In this document: in pieces, positions 1 to 8,649 of the stretch | How positions within the stretch are numbered: position 1 is the stretch's first letter | Layout: each line of letters starts with the position of its first letter | From: Bermanella sp034110565 | GTDB taxonomy: Bacteria; Pseudomonadota; Gammaproteobacteria; Pseudomonadales; Oceanobacteraceae | Direction: 5' to 3' | Length of the DNA: 64,000 nt | NCBI GenBank assembly: GCA_034110565.1 | Contig: JAWUYY010000008.1 | Location: 1-64,000, forward strand | Position numbers and translations under genes: made by a program | Notes under the pieces: generated by a model | The model's database searches: none | Seen by the model: the letters and a program-made list of their open reading frames with translations, nothing else | Told to the model about the DNA's origin: nothing

Positions 1-11
1 ATAATCACTTG

Positions 12-17
12 CGTCAA
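12..17 (-). promoter_or_regulatory. Second -35 element of a tandem leftward promoter (cut by window edge)
   Basis: On the minus strand GAGGTTGACGC contains a TTGACG hexamer at 12-17. The matching -10 would lie outside the window. Tandem promoters are normal ahead of rRNA operons, so this supports the reading of 135-162. Alone it is weak. Confidence 0.3.
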
Positions 18-134
18 CCTCTTTTTGAAAGTTCGTTTCAAACTGTTTTTAAAACACTTTAAAACTGATTTTTTCTTTCAAAATCAACAATTTAGTTTCG
101 ATTTGGTAATCGTCTTGCCTTGTTGAGGTGGCGC

Positions 135-162
135 ATTCTACGCATCTGAGTTTTTCTGTCAA
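135..162 (-). promoter_or_regulatory. Strong stable-RNA type promoter reading leftward (probable rrn promoter)
   Basis: Read on the minus strand, a perfect -35 TTGACA (157-162) is followed after 16 nt by TAGAAT (135-140) and then by a GC-rich discriminator, GCGCC. This GTAGAATGCGCC layout is typical of rRNA and tRNA promoters in gammaproteobacteria. Transcription would run off the left edge. The leader (1-130) has no reading frame and is A/T-rich. An rRNA operon immediately outside the window is inferred, not seen. Confidence 0.6.
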
Positions 163-342
163 CGGTCTTTTGTAAATAAACTACAAACTCTTTCGACAGC
201 AGATATATGAGGGTGAACAGGGAACTCACTGCTTAATAAGAAGGTTAGGTCGTTACTTCTACTGTATTAACCAAACCCCTTTTTATAACTCGCAGCTCAT
301 TAATAGAAGAGGCACGGGAATATAAGCTTATAGCTATGGAGC

Positions 343-379
343 CTGACTTACATTCTCTGCTTAGACGAATGCAAGTCAG
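343..379 (-). terminator. Inverted repeat downstream of lipoprotein gene
   Basis: CTGACTTACATTC (343-355) and GAATGCAAGTCAG (367-379) form a 13-bp stem with one mismatch, which is a G-U pair in the minus-strand RNA, around an 11-nt loop. It lies just past the stop codon of the minus-strand lipoprotein gene. There is no U-run, so it may protect the 3' end rather than act as a classical terminator. Confidence 0.4.
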
Positions 380-396
380 TACATTTATATACTCTA

Positions 397-1752
397 TCAA
401 TTACGACCCAGCATGATAGTTAACTGATCAAAACCTAACCCAAACTCGCTCTGAGCCCATGCGTTTACTAACGCATGATGAGGCTTAAGCTCAGAACAAC
501 GAACAGCGTATTCATTTTTGGATAATTTGGTGTCTATCTTTTGATCATTGCAGAATTCATAAATCCAAGCCTGATCCAAATCTTGCTTAATTTGATTAAC
601 TAATCCATTCGATATCTGATTTTTCCATGATTCCTTATCTTTAAATTTCGGACTCAAAGGCTTTATACCTTCTTCTTTAAAGTAGGTGTTATGAGCAGGC
701 ATTAGCTGTATTTTCTTTGCTTGCTGACTAAACGCATCAACAACAGACGTTTTCAGCTTGGCCTTGACCGAAACAGAGTGAGCATAAGTCTCTGTATATT
801 CCTTACCTTTAAAGCTAATGGACTTAGGGACTTTTTCTCTGTGTACCAGTTTTCGGATAATCTTTTTAGGGTCCTTAGGGTCTTTCACTAGCTCTAGTGT
901 TTCATCGTAAGCCATGAAACGTCTAGTAAAGGTCTTGGGCTTTGAAGATAAGTCATAATTAACTCGCCCCGCCATAGATAATGACAAAGGTGAAATAGCC
1001 CTAGGGCTAAACCAAGGATGCTGCTTAATATTTCGTTCAACCAGCTCCGCAATATCTCGACTTGTTATCCCTGCCCCGTTTGAAATTTTCAGTCCTCTGC
1101 TCAAAATTTTTGGCCCAGCGTAGCGAGTTGTGTCTTTATTAAGCTGATAATTGCCTTCTATTGCAAAGACCCCACAATAGGCGAGCCAGATATCATGTAA
1201 GTAATAGCTTTGAGGGGTCAGCTGCCCTTTCATCTTTCGGCATTGTTGCTGCCCCTGACGTTGCAACCCAGGTTTATACTGGCTGACTGTGTTATCCGCG
1301 TATCCTGCATTCAAAATATGATTAAACTGCTTTAGTGTATAAAAGAAAGCGTTATGGTCCGCCTTCTTTGCAAGCGTCTCTAATTCCTTATCTAGCCATA
1401 CGCCAGCTTCTAGCACTTCTTCTTCGATCGTTGCCTTGACGCCGCTGTCCGCAATGATTTTCCATCGTATTATGCTGTAAAGGCTGTCATTTAAAACCAA
1501 AGCAGCTGCCCGATGTTGATTTGATTGACGCTGCAAGCGAACTTTAATCAAATCTGCCAGTACCATACGTGTTCTCGCTTCATAAAGTTTCGTGGCCACC
1601 TCTGTATCACCCGGGTCATCCAGCATGGCTTTCTCATAGTATCTAACGGCTTCATGAAATTGCTCAGCCTCCATCATATTATTTCCTTTACTCAAATTAC
1701 TTGAGCAGGCAGATAGCAAGGAAAGTAGGCATAGCAAGGCGAAAAGACGCAT
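397..1752 (-). CDS. Lipoprotein with N-terminal TPR-like segment, function unknown
   Basis: The protein opens with a lipoprotein signal peptide ending in the lipobox LLSAC, so it should be lipidated and membrane-anchored. I chose the ATG at 1752 because it starts the signal peptide directly and has a GGA eight bases upstream; an in-frame ATG four codons earlier (1764) has no visible ribosome-binding site. After the anchor, a helical segment (AEQFHEAVRYYEKAML...) resembles one TPR repeat. The remaining ~350 residues are rich in Lys and Gln and match nothing I recognise. It is a single gene, divergent from queC. The TPR hints at a scaffold role in the envelope, but function is unknown. Confidence 0.7.
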   Translation of the reverse strand: MRLFALLCLLSLLSACSSNLSKGNNMMEAEQFHEAVRYYEKAMLDDPGDTEVATKLYEARTRMVLADLIKVRLQRQSNQHRAAALVLNDSLYSIIRWKIIADSGVKATIEEEVLEAGVWLDKELETLAKKADHNAFFYTLKQFNHILNAGYADNTVSQYKPGLQRQGQQQCRKMKGQLTPQSYYLHDIWLAYCGVFAIEGNYQLNKDTTRYAGPKILSRGLKISNGAGITSRDIAELVERNIKQHPWFSPRAISPLSLSMAGRVNYDLSSKPKTFTRRFMAYDETLELVKDPKDPKKIIRKLVHREKVPKSISFKGKEYTETYAHSVSVKAKLKTSVVDAFSQQAKKIQLMPAHNTYFKEEGIKPLSPKFKDKESWKNQISNGLVNQIKQDLDQAWIYEFCNDQKIDTKLSKNEYAVRCSELKPHHALVNAWAQSEFGLGFDQLTIMLGRN

Positions 1753-1933
1753 AATTAAGTCCATTTATAATATTTTAAAAAAGGTAAGTTGGATCACATC
1801 AATGGCATAAACAGGTTACTAATTAGATTAGACTAACCTCTCCTAACAAACACGCCAACCGTTCACGTCATTTAGCGAACCTCTTCGACAAATTAGATAC
1901 ATTAAGACACATGTTTTAGGTTCGGCTATTTGT

Positions 1934-1939
1934 TATAAT
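1934..1939 (+). promoter_or_regulatory. Candidate -10 box for queC-queE
   Basis: A perfect TATAAT lies 25 bp before the queC start. The hexamer 17 bp further upstream (ATGTTT) is a poor -35. I saw no preQ1 riboswitch in this leader. Confidence 0.4.
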
Positions 1940-1963
1940 CCGCCAAAATTTAAGGGCTTTATT

Positions 1964-2623
1964 ATGAGCAAACCAAAGGCAGTTGTTATTTACAGTGGTG
2001 GGATGGATTCCTTCACCCTTTTAAACCGTGTGATTAAAGATGGATATGACGTATATGCATTGACCTTCAACTATGGTCAAAAGCATGTAAAAGAAGTGGA
2101 AGTAGCCAGCACGGTCTGCAAACAGCTAAATATCCCTCATAAAATACTGGATATCTCCCCTATTAATCAGTTGATGCAAAGCTCTTCACTGGTGGGTAGC
2201 CTTGAAGTACCAGAAGGTCACTACGAAGCGGATAACATGAAAAGTACAATGGTGCCGAATCGCAATATGATCCTTCTATCACTAGCCATAGGTTATGCGG
2301 TCGATATTGAAGCCAGTAAAGTTTATTACGGCGCCCATGCTGGTGATCATGCTATCTACCCTGATTGTCGCCCTGAGTTTGTTCATGCAATGAATGATGT
2401 TGCACAAATTGCCAATTACGAGCCCATTTCTATTGAGACTCCTTACTTGAACTCCAGTAAGGGCGAGATATTAAAAGACGGTTTAAGCATGAACCTCACT
2501 TATGAAAACACTTGGACATGCTACAACGGCCGCGAAAAAGCCTGTGGCAAATGTGGTGCTTGTGTTGAGCGCTTAGAAGCTTTTGCAGACAACAGCGCAA
2601 CCGACCCAGTTGAATACGAATAA
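1964..2623 (+). CDS. queC: 7-cyano-7-deazaguanine synthase QueC
   Basis: QueC uses ATP and ammonia to convert 7-carboxy-7-deazaguanine into preQ0, the precursor of the queuosine nucleoside at tRNA position 34. Visible marks are the PP-loop ATPase motif SGGMDS near residues 11-16 and four zinc-binding cysteines at the C-terminus (C186, C194, C197, C200 in CYNGREKACGKCGAC). The length of 219 residues is normal. The TAA stop is followed with no gap by the ATG of queE, so the two enzymes that act in sequence are translationally coupled. queD and queF are not in the window. Confidence 0.96.
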   Translation: MSKPKAVVIYSGGMDSFTLLNRVIKDGYDVYALTFNYGQKHVKEVEVASTVCKQLNIPHKILDISPINQLMQSSSLVGSLEVPEGHYEADNMKSTMVPNRNMILLSLAIGYAVDIEASKVYYGAHAGDHAIYPDCRPEFVHAMNDVAQIANYEPISIETPYLNSSKGEILKDGLSMNLTYENTWTCYNGREKACGKCGACVERLEAFADNSATDPVEYE

Positions 2624-3286
2624 ATGAAATCCAGCCAATTTAAGATTAAAGAAGCGTTTTACACTTTACAAGGTGAAGGCGCTCGCGCTGGTCGTGCTTC
2701 TGTATTTATTCGTTTTAGTAAATGTAATTTATGGAATGGTAAAGAAAGCGGTCGTGAAGCGGCTGTTTGTCAGTTCTGTGATACTGACATTACTGGTACT
2801 GACGGTGAAAATGGTGGCACTTACACCCAGGCTGAATTAATGCAGCTGGCTTTAGATTTATGGCCACAGTCTAAGCAAGGCAAACCCTATGTGGTCTTCA
2901 CTGGTGGCGAACCTGCCCTGCAACTAACCGAAAGCTTAGTTAATGAATTTCAAAGCCACGACTTTGAATGCGCTGTAGAAAGTAACGGCACACTTGCTCT
3001 GCCGTCTAATCTAGATTGGGTTTGCATCAGCCCTAAAGGCAAAAGTCAGGTAATCATTGATCGGTGTAATGAGTTAAAACTGGTTTACCCTCAAGTGGAT
3101 CTTCCCCCTGATGAGGTTAGCCACATTCAAGCGGATTATTACTACTTATCCCCAATGGCCGATTACGGCGTTGAAAACAGTGGCATGATCATTCGAGAGA
3201 ACATGCAAAGCGCCACCCAATATTGCTTAGATAACCCTCAATGGCGCATGTCTTTGCAAACCCATAAGCTGCTTGGTATCAACTAG
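2624..3286 (+). CDS. queE: 7-carboxy-7-deazaguanine synthase QueE
   Basis: This radical SAM enzyme contracts the ring of 6-carboxy-tetrahydropterin to give 7-carboxy-7-deazaguanine, the substrate of QueC. The cluster-binding cysteines are C34, C49 and C52, a CX14CX2C spacing that differs from the usual CX3CX2C and is known in proteobacterial QueE. The nearby FYTLQGEGARAGR segment and TGGEPALQ are family hallmarks. The gene starts on the base after the queC stop. The 220-residue length fits the family. Confidence 0.95.
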   Translation: MKSSQFKIKEAFYTLQGEGARAGRASVFIRFSKCNLWNGKESGREAAVCQFCDTDITGTDGENGGTYTQAELMQLALDLWPQSKQGKPYVVFTGGEPALQLTESLVNEFQSHDFECAVESNGTLALPSNLDWVCISPKGKSQVIIDRCNELKLVYPQVDLPPDEVSHIQADYYYLSPMADYGVENSGMIIRENMQSATQYCLDNPQWRMSLQTHKLLGIN

Positions 3287-3352
3287 CGCCTTTTCAATCT
3301 TGCAAAACCCCTTCTAGCCGCTCACTATTAACCGATTATTAAAGGAGCGGTT

Positions 3353-4150
3353 ATGTCACGCATTTTATTTGAACGCCAGGATCACATTGGCATTCTCACG
3401 TTAAACCAACCAGAACTGCGCAACTCTATTTCTGAAATTGAAGTGGTTGATGAATTCATCGAGCAACTGGATCTTGTCAGCCAAGACGAACACCTACGCT
3501 GCTTGATTATCACAGGTGCCGGTTCTGCTTTTTCTAGTGGCGGCAATATCAAGCACATGCTGAACAAAGAAGGCATGTTTGCCGGTGAAGCCAATGATGT
3601 GCGAGAAAACTACAGCAAAGTCATTCAGCGCATCCCTCTTGCTTTGCATAACATCAATATCCCAACAATTGCTGCAGTCAATGGCCATGCCGTTGGCGCC
3701 GGTTGTGACCTTGCCATGTACTGCGATATGCGCGTTGCCAGTACTCAAGCCAGTTTTGCTGAAAGCTTCATTAAGGTGGGTTTAATACCTGGCGATGGCG
3801 GTGCATGGATTCTGCCACGCATTGCAGGTTACGGTCGCGCGGCAGAAATGGCGTTCACTGGTGAAGCTATCACCGCTCAACAAGCGTTTGATTGGGGCAT
3901 GTTAAACAAACTGGTTGAACCAGAAGCCCTAATGGACGAAGCCATTGCTCTTGCCCAACGTATTGCGGTAAACCCACCACAAGCTTTGCGCGCAACTAAA
4001 CAACTGATGCGTGCCGCCACTACCATGCCATTGGATACCTTATTACAAATGAGTGCGGCGATTCAGGCCAACCTACACCAAACACAAGACCACATTGAGG
4101 CTGTATCTGCTTTAATAGAAAGAAGACCCGCCAACTTTAAAGGGAAATAA
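3353..4150 (+). CDS. Enoyl-CoA hydratase/isomerase (crotonase) family protein
   Basis: This is a 265-residue crotonase-fold enzyme, presumably acting on an acyl-CoA thioester in the cytoplasm. The oxyanion-hole segments are visible: SAFSSGGNIKHM, and AAVNGHAVGAGCDLAMYCDMR where NGHAVGAG is the second CoA-binding loop. The later GLIPGDGGAWILPR segment carries an acidic residue in the usual active-site region. A good ribosome-binding site, AAGGAG, lies seven bases before the ATG. The following lipoprotein gene overlaps by one base (TAATG). Substrate is unknown; it is distinct from the LiuC hydratase at 34.3 kb. Confidence 0.88.
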   Translation: MSRILFERQDHIGILTLNQPELRNSISEIEVVDEFIEQLDLVSQDEHLRCLIITGAGSAFSSGGNIKHMLNKEGMFAGEANDVRENYSKVIQRIPLALHNINIPTIAAVNGHAVGAGCDLAMYCDMRVASTQASFAESFIKVGLIPGDGGAWILPRIAGYGRAAEMAFTGEAITAQQAFDWGMLNKLVEPEALMDEAIALAQRIAVNPPQALRATKQLMRAATTMPLDTLLQMSAAIQANLHQTQDHIEAVSALIERRPANFKGK

Positions 4151-4515
4151 TGAATATCCTCAAGGTCGTAATCAGTATCACGCTGTGTTCTTTTCTACTG
4201 GGTTGCGACAGCGGCTTAGGGCAAAGCGACATGAAAGGCGTATTTACAACGGACCATGGGGACTGCGTTAAAGAAGGTGATGTGGGATTAAAAATCCATA
4301 AAAATGAACTGCATATCGACTTTTATTGTTTCTTAGCGAAATGCAATGACATGGAAGGCCTTATCGGTAAAGGCGGTCATTTTTATCTCAGTGATAGCAA
4401 GGGTCATTACGTTCAAGGGCGAATCACAAGTAAGAAAGCAAGTGGCTCTTGGTACGCGACAATGGATCAAAAAAAGTGTTCGGGCACTTGGTTTGCTGAG
4501 CGCAAAACAGAGTGA
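4150..4515 (+). CDS. Small putative lipoprotein
   Basis: This encodes 121 residues. An N-terminal hydrophobic stretch ends in FLLGC, a credible lipobox, so the mature protein would be lipidated at Cys19. The mature part is small and mixed in charge, with several further cysteines (for example DCVKEG, FYCFLAKC, KKCSGTW) that could form disulfides in the periplasm. I recognise no domain. Its start overlaps the crotonase stop by one base and its stop overlaps the GTG of the cupin gene, so all three are probably one transcript. Function unknown. Confidence 0.7.
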   Translation: MNILKVVISITLCSFLLGCDSGLGQSDMKGVFTTDHGDCVKEGDVGLKIHKNELHIDFYCFLAKCNDMEGLIGKGGHFYLSDSKGHYVQGRITSKKASGSWYATMDQKKCSGTWFAERKTE

Positions 4516-4991
4516 GAAGCCATCAATATTGGATTGATCAGCTTACACTAGAAGCCCACCCAGAAGGCGGCCACTACCGCCGTATTTATCAATCACAGCA
4601 CCCTGTTAACACCAATAAAGGTGAGCGCCATAGCGCCACGGCTATACAGTTTTTACTTAGCGCTGGTGATTTTTCTGCGTGGCACCGCATTCAAAGTGAT
4701 GAAATTTGGTTTTATCAGCAAGGTTGCCCGCTCATTATTCGCAGTATCAGCTCTACTGGTGAATTATCAGAGGTTTATCTGGGAGCAGAACATGAGTTAA
4801 CCACGTGTGTTTCTGCCAACACTTGGTTTTGCAGTGAACCAATCACCAGCAAACCATCCGATTACAGTTTAGTGAGTTGTGTGGTAACACCTGGATTTGA
4901 TTTTGACGACTTTGAATTAGCCACTAAAGAAGAGTTAATTCATCTTTACCCTCAACACAGAGACATTATAAGTCGTCTGTGCCGAAACTAG
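4512..4991 (+). CDS. Cupin-fold DUF985 family protein
   Basis: The 159-residue protein begins LTLEAHPEGGHYRRIYQS and has SAWHRIQSDEIWFYQQGCPL, the metal- or ligand-binding strands of the DUF985 cupin family. Members have no firmly assigned reaction. The start is a GTG that overlaps the preceding TGA stop (GTGA), so translation probably depends on re-initiation after the lipoprotein gene. It converges on pdxH with only about 20 bp between stops and no clear terminator. Confidence 0.85.
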   Translation: MRSHQYWIDQLTLEAHPEGGHYRRIYQSQHPVNTNKGERHSATAIQFLLSAGDFSAWHRIQSDEIWFYQQGCPLIIRSISSTGELSEVYLGAEHELTTCVSANTWFCSEPITSKPSDYSLVSCVVTPGFDFDDFELATKEELIHLYPQHRDIISRLCRN

Positions 4992-5012
4992 ATTAAAAAG
5001 CCACCGTACGAT

Positions 5013-5657
5013 TTAAGGCTGTACTCGCTCGATCACCCACTGTCCTTGAGCGTCTTGCTTATATATAAAGCGATCGTGTAATCGGTTTGCTCTCCCTTGC
5101 CAGAACTCAATGGATACAGGCTTCACCTTATAACCACCCCAGAAATCGGGCAATGGAATATCCCCATTTGAAAACTTGTTCTTCATTTGCACAAAAGCTT
5201 GCTCTAATAATTTACGTGTAGCCACCGTTTTACTTTGATGACTTGCCCAAGCCGCCAATTGGCTGTCTCGAGGACGAGATAAAAAATATTGAGCATTTTC
5301 AGTGACGGATAACTTGTGTGCTTCACCTCGTATAATCACCTGACGCTCTAAAGGTAACCAAGCAAAGTGCAAACTGATTTTATTGTTATCTGCCAACTGC
5401 ATGGCTTTGTTGCTTTTTAAGTTAGTAAAAAACGTAAAACCCGTATCATCGTATTTTTTCAGCAAGACAATACGCTGACTTGGCATACCCTCATTATCAA
5501 CCGTGGCCACGTTCATAGCGGTAGGATCTGTGAATACATCAGATTCGATCGCTTGCCCTAGCCATTGTTTGAATTGATCCATGGGGTTGGCATGCAAATC
5601 TTTTAGGTGTAATTCATCGGCGCCATATTGGCGACGAATATCTGCAACGTCTGTCAT
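5013..5657 (-). CDS. pdxH: Pyridoxamine/pyridoxine 5'-phosphate oxidase PdxH
   Basis: PdxH is an FMN enzyme that oxidises pyridoxamine or pyridoxine 5'-phosphate to pyridoxal phosphate, the last step of vitamin B6 salvage. At 214 residues it is the family's normal size. Recognisable segments are AMNVATVDNEGMPSQRIVLLKKYDDTG (FMN binding), FAWLPLERQVIIRGEA, and the C-terminal FWQGRANRLHDRF followed by WVIERVQP. It is a separate gene between the cupin and the chemoreceptor. PLP-dependent enzymes such as the aminotransferase at 20.7 kb would use its product. Confidence 0.96.
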   Translation of the reverse strand: MTDVADIRRQYGADELHLKDLHANPMDQFKQWLGQAIESDVFTDPTAMNVATVDNEGMPSQRIVLLKKYDDTGFTFFTNLKSNKAMQLADNNKISLHFAWLPLERQVIIRGEAHKLSVTENAQYFLSRPRDSQLAAWASHQSKTVATRKLLEQAFVQMKNKFSNGDIPLPDFWGGYKVKPVSIEFWQGRANRLHDRFIYKQDAQGQWVIERVQP

Positions 5658-5663
5658 GTCTAA

Positions 5664-5683
5664 GGCTCAATTATCATTGAGCC
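5664..5683. repeat. Perfect hairpin between chemoreceptor and pdxH
   Basis: GGCTCAAT and ATTGAGCC form an 8-bp stem with a TATC loop. It lies between two minus-strand genes, after the chemoreceptor stop and before the pdxH start. There is no T-run on either side, so a terminator call would be weak; it could equally sit in the pdxH leader. Confidence 0.35.
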
Positions 5684-5704
5684 CACAGTATAACGATATC
5701 CCCA

Positions 5705-7729
5705 TTAGACCTGAAATTTTTTCACCGTATCATCTAGCTCTAAGCTTCCTGTGCCCACTTGCCCGGCAACCGAGGCCACATAATTTGCTTTTTCGACTAA
5801 GTCAGAAGACGAGTCGTCCACATCTTGAATATTTTGTGCAATCTCTTGCGCCGCAGCAGCTTGCTCGTCACCCGCTGCTGCCACTTGGGAAATTAAGTCG
5901 CTCACTAAGTTTACCGAACGTTCAATTTCAGCCAGTGCCTCACCTGTTTGAATTGCCTCTGATTCACCCGTGTCCGCCTGACCGCAAGCACTTTCCATAG
6001 CGGCTACCGCTTTCTCTGCCACTGTTTGCAAGCTGGATATCGTGGTTTCGATTTCATTGGTGGACACTTGTGTACGATTAGCTAAGGTTCTGACCTCATC
6101 CGCTACCACTGCAAAGCCGCGGCCCTGCTCACCTGCACGGGCTGCCTCTATAGCCGCGTTCAAAGCTAATAGGTTGGTTTGCTCGGCAATGGCCTTGATC
6201 ACATCAATTACAGTGCTAATAGACGCCGCTTGTTGCGCAAGCTCACTGATCTCTTCGCCAGCCTTGCGAATACTTTGTGCTAATTCACGGATAATATTGG
6301 CAGATGCTTTTGATCTCGTGGCGCCACTACTGGCTTTATCTTTTGCAGCGGTGGTCTCATGAGAGGCCTCTTCACAATGAGATGCCACCTCTTTTGCCGT
6401 GGCCGCTAACTCCGTGGCCGCCGTTACAATAATCGCCACTTTATGTTTTTGACTTTGACCCAGTTCATTTACATCGCTAGACACGGATTGCAGTTCGGTA
6501 GATGACTTAGTAAGACCTTGAGAATTATCCCTTACTTGACTCACCACTCCTCTTATTTGCTGAAATGCATTATTAAGCGAGTGAATCGTCGTACCCAGCT
6601 CATCTTTACTACTGCTTTTGAACTCACAACTCAAATTACCTTGCTCTAAGCATTTCGCCATCTCTTGAGTAATATGAATATTGTTATCCAGTGATTGCTT
6701 TAACGCGGTAAATAAGTAGCCGCCAACTAATACCAATAAAATGAACATACCTAGCGCAACCACTAAATCGAATTGAATGGATTCATGGTATTCACCGATT
6801 CGGTGCGTATAAGCATTTAACGAGGCGGTATAAAGGGTCACCATCTTAGTGATGGCATCAGTACCAGCGGCAAAATATTCACTACCTGAAATTTGTGGTC
6901 GATCTGGGTCTATCAACTGCTCTTTACTGATGCGCTTAAATGTTAGAAGAGCCTTTTCAGCCTGCTCAAACGGTGCCTTTAATACATCAGAGATATCCGC
7001 ATTATGATGCAGCACATAGCGATGATCATCTTCTACCTTTTTCCAGATGGCCGAAATAGAGTCATATAAAGTACTGATGCTAATAAACGATTGAGGGGAA
7101 AAGCTGCCTTCTGTGGCCACCGCAGCCCCTCGCCCCCTAAGCTGTCCTAAGTACTCTTGAACAACAGGTATATCAAATGTCACCATTTGCATCAGCATGT
7201 AAGTGTCAATATGGGTATCTAGTAGCAACTGGGTTTCGCCTGCCACTAAATCAATCAGGTGGTTAACACTGATGATCCATTGGCTATGAGCATTGAAACT
7301 TTTCTCAGCGCCCAATGAAGATAAGGACCCGTATAACAAATCAGACCAAGACTGCTCTATACGCTGAAAAACCTCACTGACATCTGAGGAAGGATTATTT
7401 TGCTGCAATTTTTCGTGCACGAGTGCCAAAGCTTGGGCCATATTCACTTCCAAACGCTTCACATCTTCTAATGCCGAAGTTCTACCCGCTAGCCATTGCG
7501 CAGAGGTGCCTCGGTGCTTAGCTGCCAATACCCTAAGAGGATGTATGACCGATATCGCTTGAATACCCAGCAACTGCTGCTCATTAGCCTCCATCATTTT
7601 GGACTTATCGCTATATATCACTACGCCACTGTAAATCAGGGGTAATATGAGAATAACTAAAATAAGCTGGAATTTTTTCGCAAAAGGAAGGGAATTAAGC
7701 AGTCTGATCCCAGGCTGAAATAGATTCAT
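5705..7729 (-). CDS. Methyl-accepting chemotaxis protein
   Basis: This is a membrane chemoreceptor of about 674 residues. I chose the ATG at 7729, giving MNLFQPGIRLLN with GAGA just upstream; an in-frame ATG 14 codons earlier also exists. Transmembrane helices flank a long periplasmic region of roughly 280 residues (first helix FQLILVILILPLIYSGVVIY; second FDLVVALGMFILLVLVGGYLF). That region is helical, with segments such as LAAKHRGTSAQWLAG and LGQLRGRGAAVATEG that resemble NIT-type (nitrate/nitrite sensing) helical bundles, which is a weak guess. HAMP and signalling domains follow, with the conserved hairpin tip EQTNLLALNAAIEAARAGEQGRGFAVVADEVR. There is no C-terminal NWETF-like CheR tether. 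The ligand is unknown. Confidence 0.93.
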   Translation of the reverse strand: MNLFQPGIRLLNSLPFAKKFQLILVILILPLIYSGVVIYSDKSKMMEANEQQLLGIQAISVIHPLRVLAAKHRGTSAQWLAGRTSALEDVKRLEVNMAQALALVHEKLQQNNPSSDVSEVFQRIEQSWSDLLYGSLSSLGAEKSFNAHSQWIISVNHLIDLVAGETQLLLDTHIDTYMLMQMVTFDIPVVQEYLGQLRGRGAAVATEGSFSPQSFISISTLYDSISAIWKKVEDDHRYVLHHNADISDVLKAPFEQAEKALLTFKRISKEQLIDPDRPQISGSEYFAAGTDAITKMVTLYTASLNAYTHRIGEYHESIQFDLVVALGMFILLVLVGGYLFTALKQSLDNNIHITQEMAKCLEQGNLSCEFKSSSKDELGTTIHSLNNAFQQIRGVVSQVRDNSQGLTKSSTELQSVSSDVNELGQSQKHKVAIIVTAATELAATAKEVASHCEEASHETTAAKDKASSGATRSKASANIIRELAQSIRKAGEEISELAQQAASISTVIDVIKAIAEQTNLLALNAAIEAARAGEQGRGFAVVADEVRTLANRTQVSTNEIETTISSLQTVAEKAVAAMESACGQADTGESEAIQTGEALAEIERSVNLVSDLISQVAAAGDEQAAAAQEIAQNIQDVDDSSSDLVEKANYVASVAGQVGTGSLELDDTVKKFQV

Positions 7730-7834
7730 GTGTATCTCGCTATAAGCACTTATTGTGAGTATAGACAGCATTTCCTACTTGGCAGGCTATGGCATAAAAG
7801 TACAATAGGCTTAAATACCCACAGATTGATGATT

Positions 7835-8644
7835 ATGAGTAAACGTAACAAGCGAGATATCCCTGTTTTCGATCACCCGATCATCGAGACGCACTGCCAT
7901 CTCGACTACCTGAAAGAAAACCCACTTGCGCAAACTCTAGAGAATGCAAAAGCAGCTGGTATTGAAAAAGTCATCACCATTGCCGTGTCTCCCGACAATC
8001 TAGACACCGTTATGTCACTGATCAAACAAGACGACATGCTCTGGGGGACTCAAGGCGTTCATCCCCATGATGCTGAGAAATACACACCCGCTACTGGTGA
8101 AAAAATTCGTCTGCAAGCCCTCAATGAGCGAATTGTCGCCATAGGGGAAATAGGCTTAGATTACTTTTATGACAACGCCGACCGTGAAATACAGCGTCAA
8201 GTTTTCCATGATCAACTGCAAATTGCAGCTGATTTAGATTTGCCTGTGGTCATTCATAGTCGTGAAGCGGACGACGACACCATTGAAATATTAAAACGCT
8301 TTGAAACCAGCTTAAAGCGTAAAGGGGTGATTCATAGTTTCACCTCTGGGCCAGGGCTTGCGCAATACGCCATAGATCAAGGATTCTGCCTAGGTTTCAA
8401 TGGTATTTGTACCTTTAATACGGCTGAAAATGTGCGCGATATTATTCGTATGACACCACTTGAGAATATTATTCTAGAAACCGACTCTCCATATTTGACG
8501 CCTGTGCCCTATCGAGGTCGAGAAAACGCATCGTGTTATCTGCCATTTGTGGCTGAAAAAGTAGCGGATGTAAAAAACATCGATATCAATATATTTTTAC
8601 CCGCGGTTTATGCCAACAGCCAAGCGTTATTTTTCCCGGAGTAA
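7835..8644 (+). CDS. TatD family metal-dependent hydrolase / DNase
   Basis: TatD proteins are TIM-barrel metal-dependent nucleases. The ligands are visible: ETHCHLDYL (HxH), GEIGLDYFYD (Glu), VVIHSREADDD (His), VIHSFTSG (His) and ETDSPYLTP (Asp). Starting at 7835 (MSKRNKRD) gives 269 residues, the usual size; the open frame continues 35 codons upstream but that part looks non-coding and overlaps the divergent chemoreceptor promoter. An ATG at 7829 is equally possible. The epimerase gene follows five bases after the stop, so the two are likely co-transcribed. Confidence 0.92.
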   Translation: MSKRNKRDIPVFDHPIIETHCHLDYLKENPLAQTLENAKAAGIEKVITIAVSPDNLDTVMSLIKQDDMLWGTQGVHPHDAEKYTPATGEKIRLQALNERIVAIGEIGLDYFYDNADREIQRQVFHDQLQIAADLDLPVVIHSREADDDTIEILKRFETSLKRKGVIHSFTSGPGLAQYAIDQGFCLGFNGICTFNTAENVRDIIRMTPLENIILETDSPYLTPVPYRGRENASCYLPFVAEKVADVKNIDINIFLPAVYANSQALFFPE

Positions 8645-8649
8645 ACCTT

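Larger units (their letters stand above)
1..396. other. Gene-free left end
   Basis: I find no credible coding region here. The stretch holds the leftward stable-RNA promoter (135-162), its A/T-rich leader (1-130) and an inverted repeat (343-379) downstream of the lipoprotein gene. Confidence 0.6.

Noticed and set aside
1800..1963. preQ1 riboswitch upstream of queC
   Set aside because: I saw no compact pseudoknot-like sequence or A-rich tail; only a good -10 box is present.
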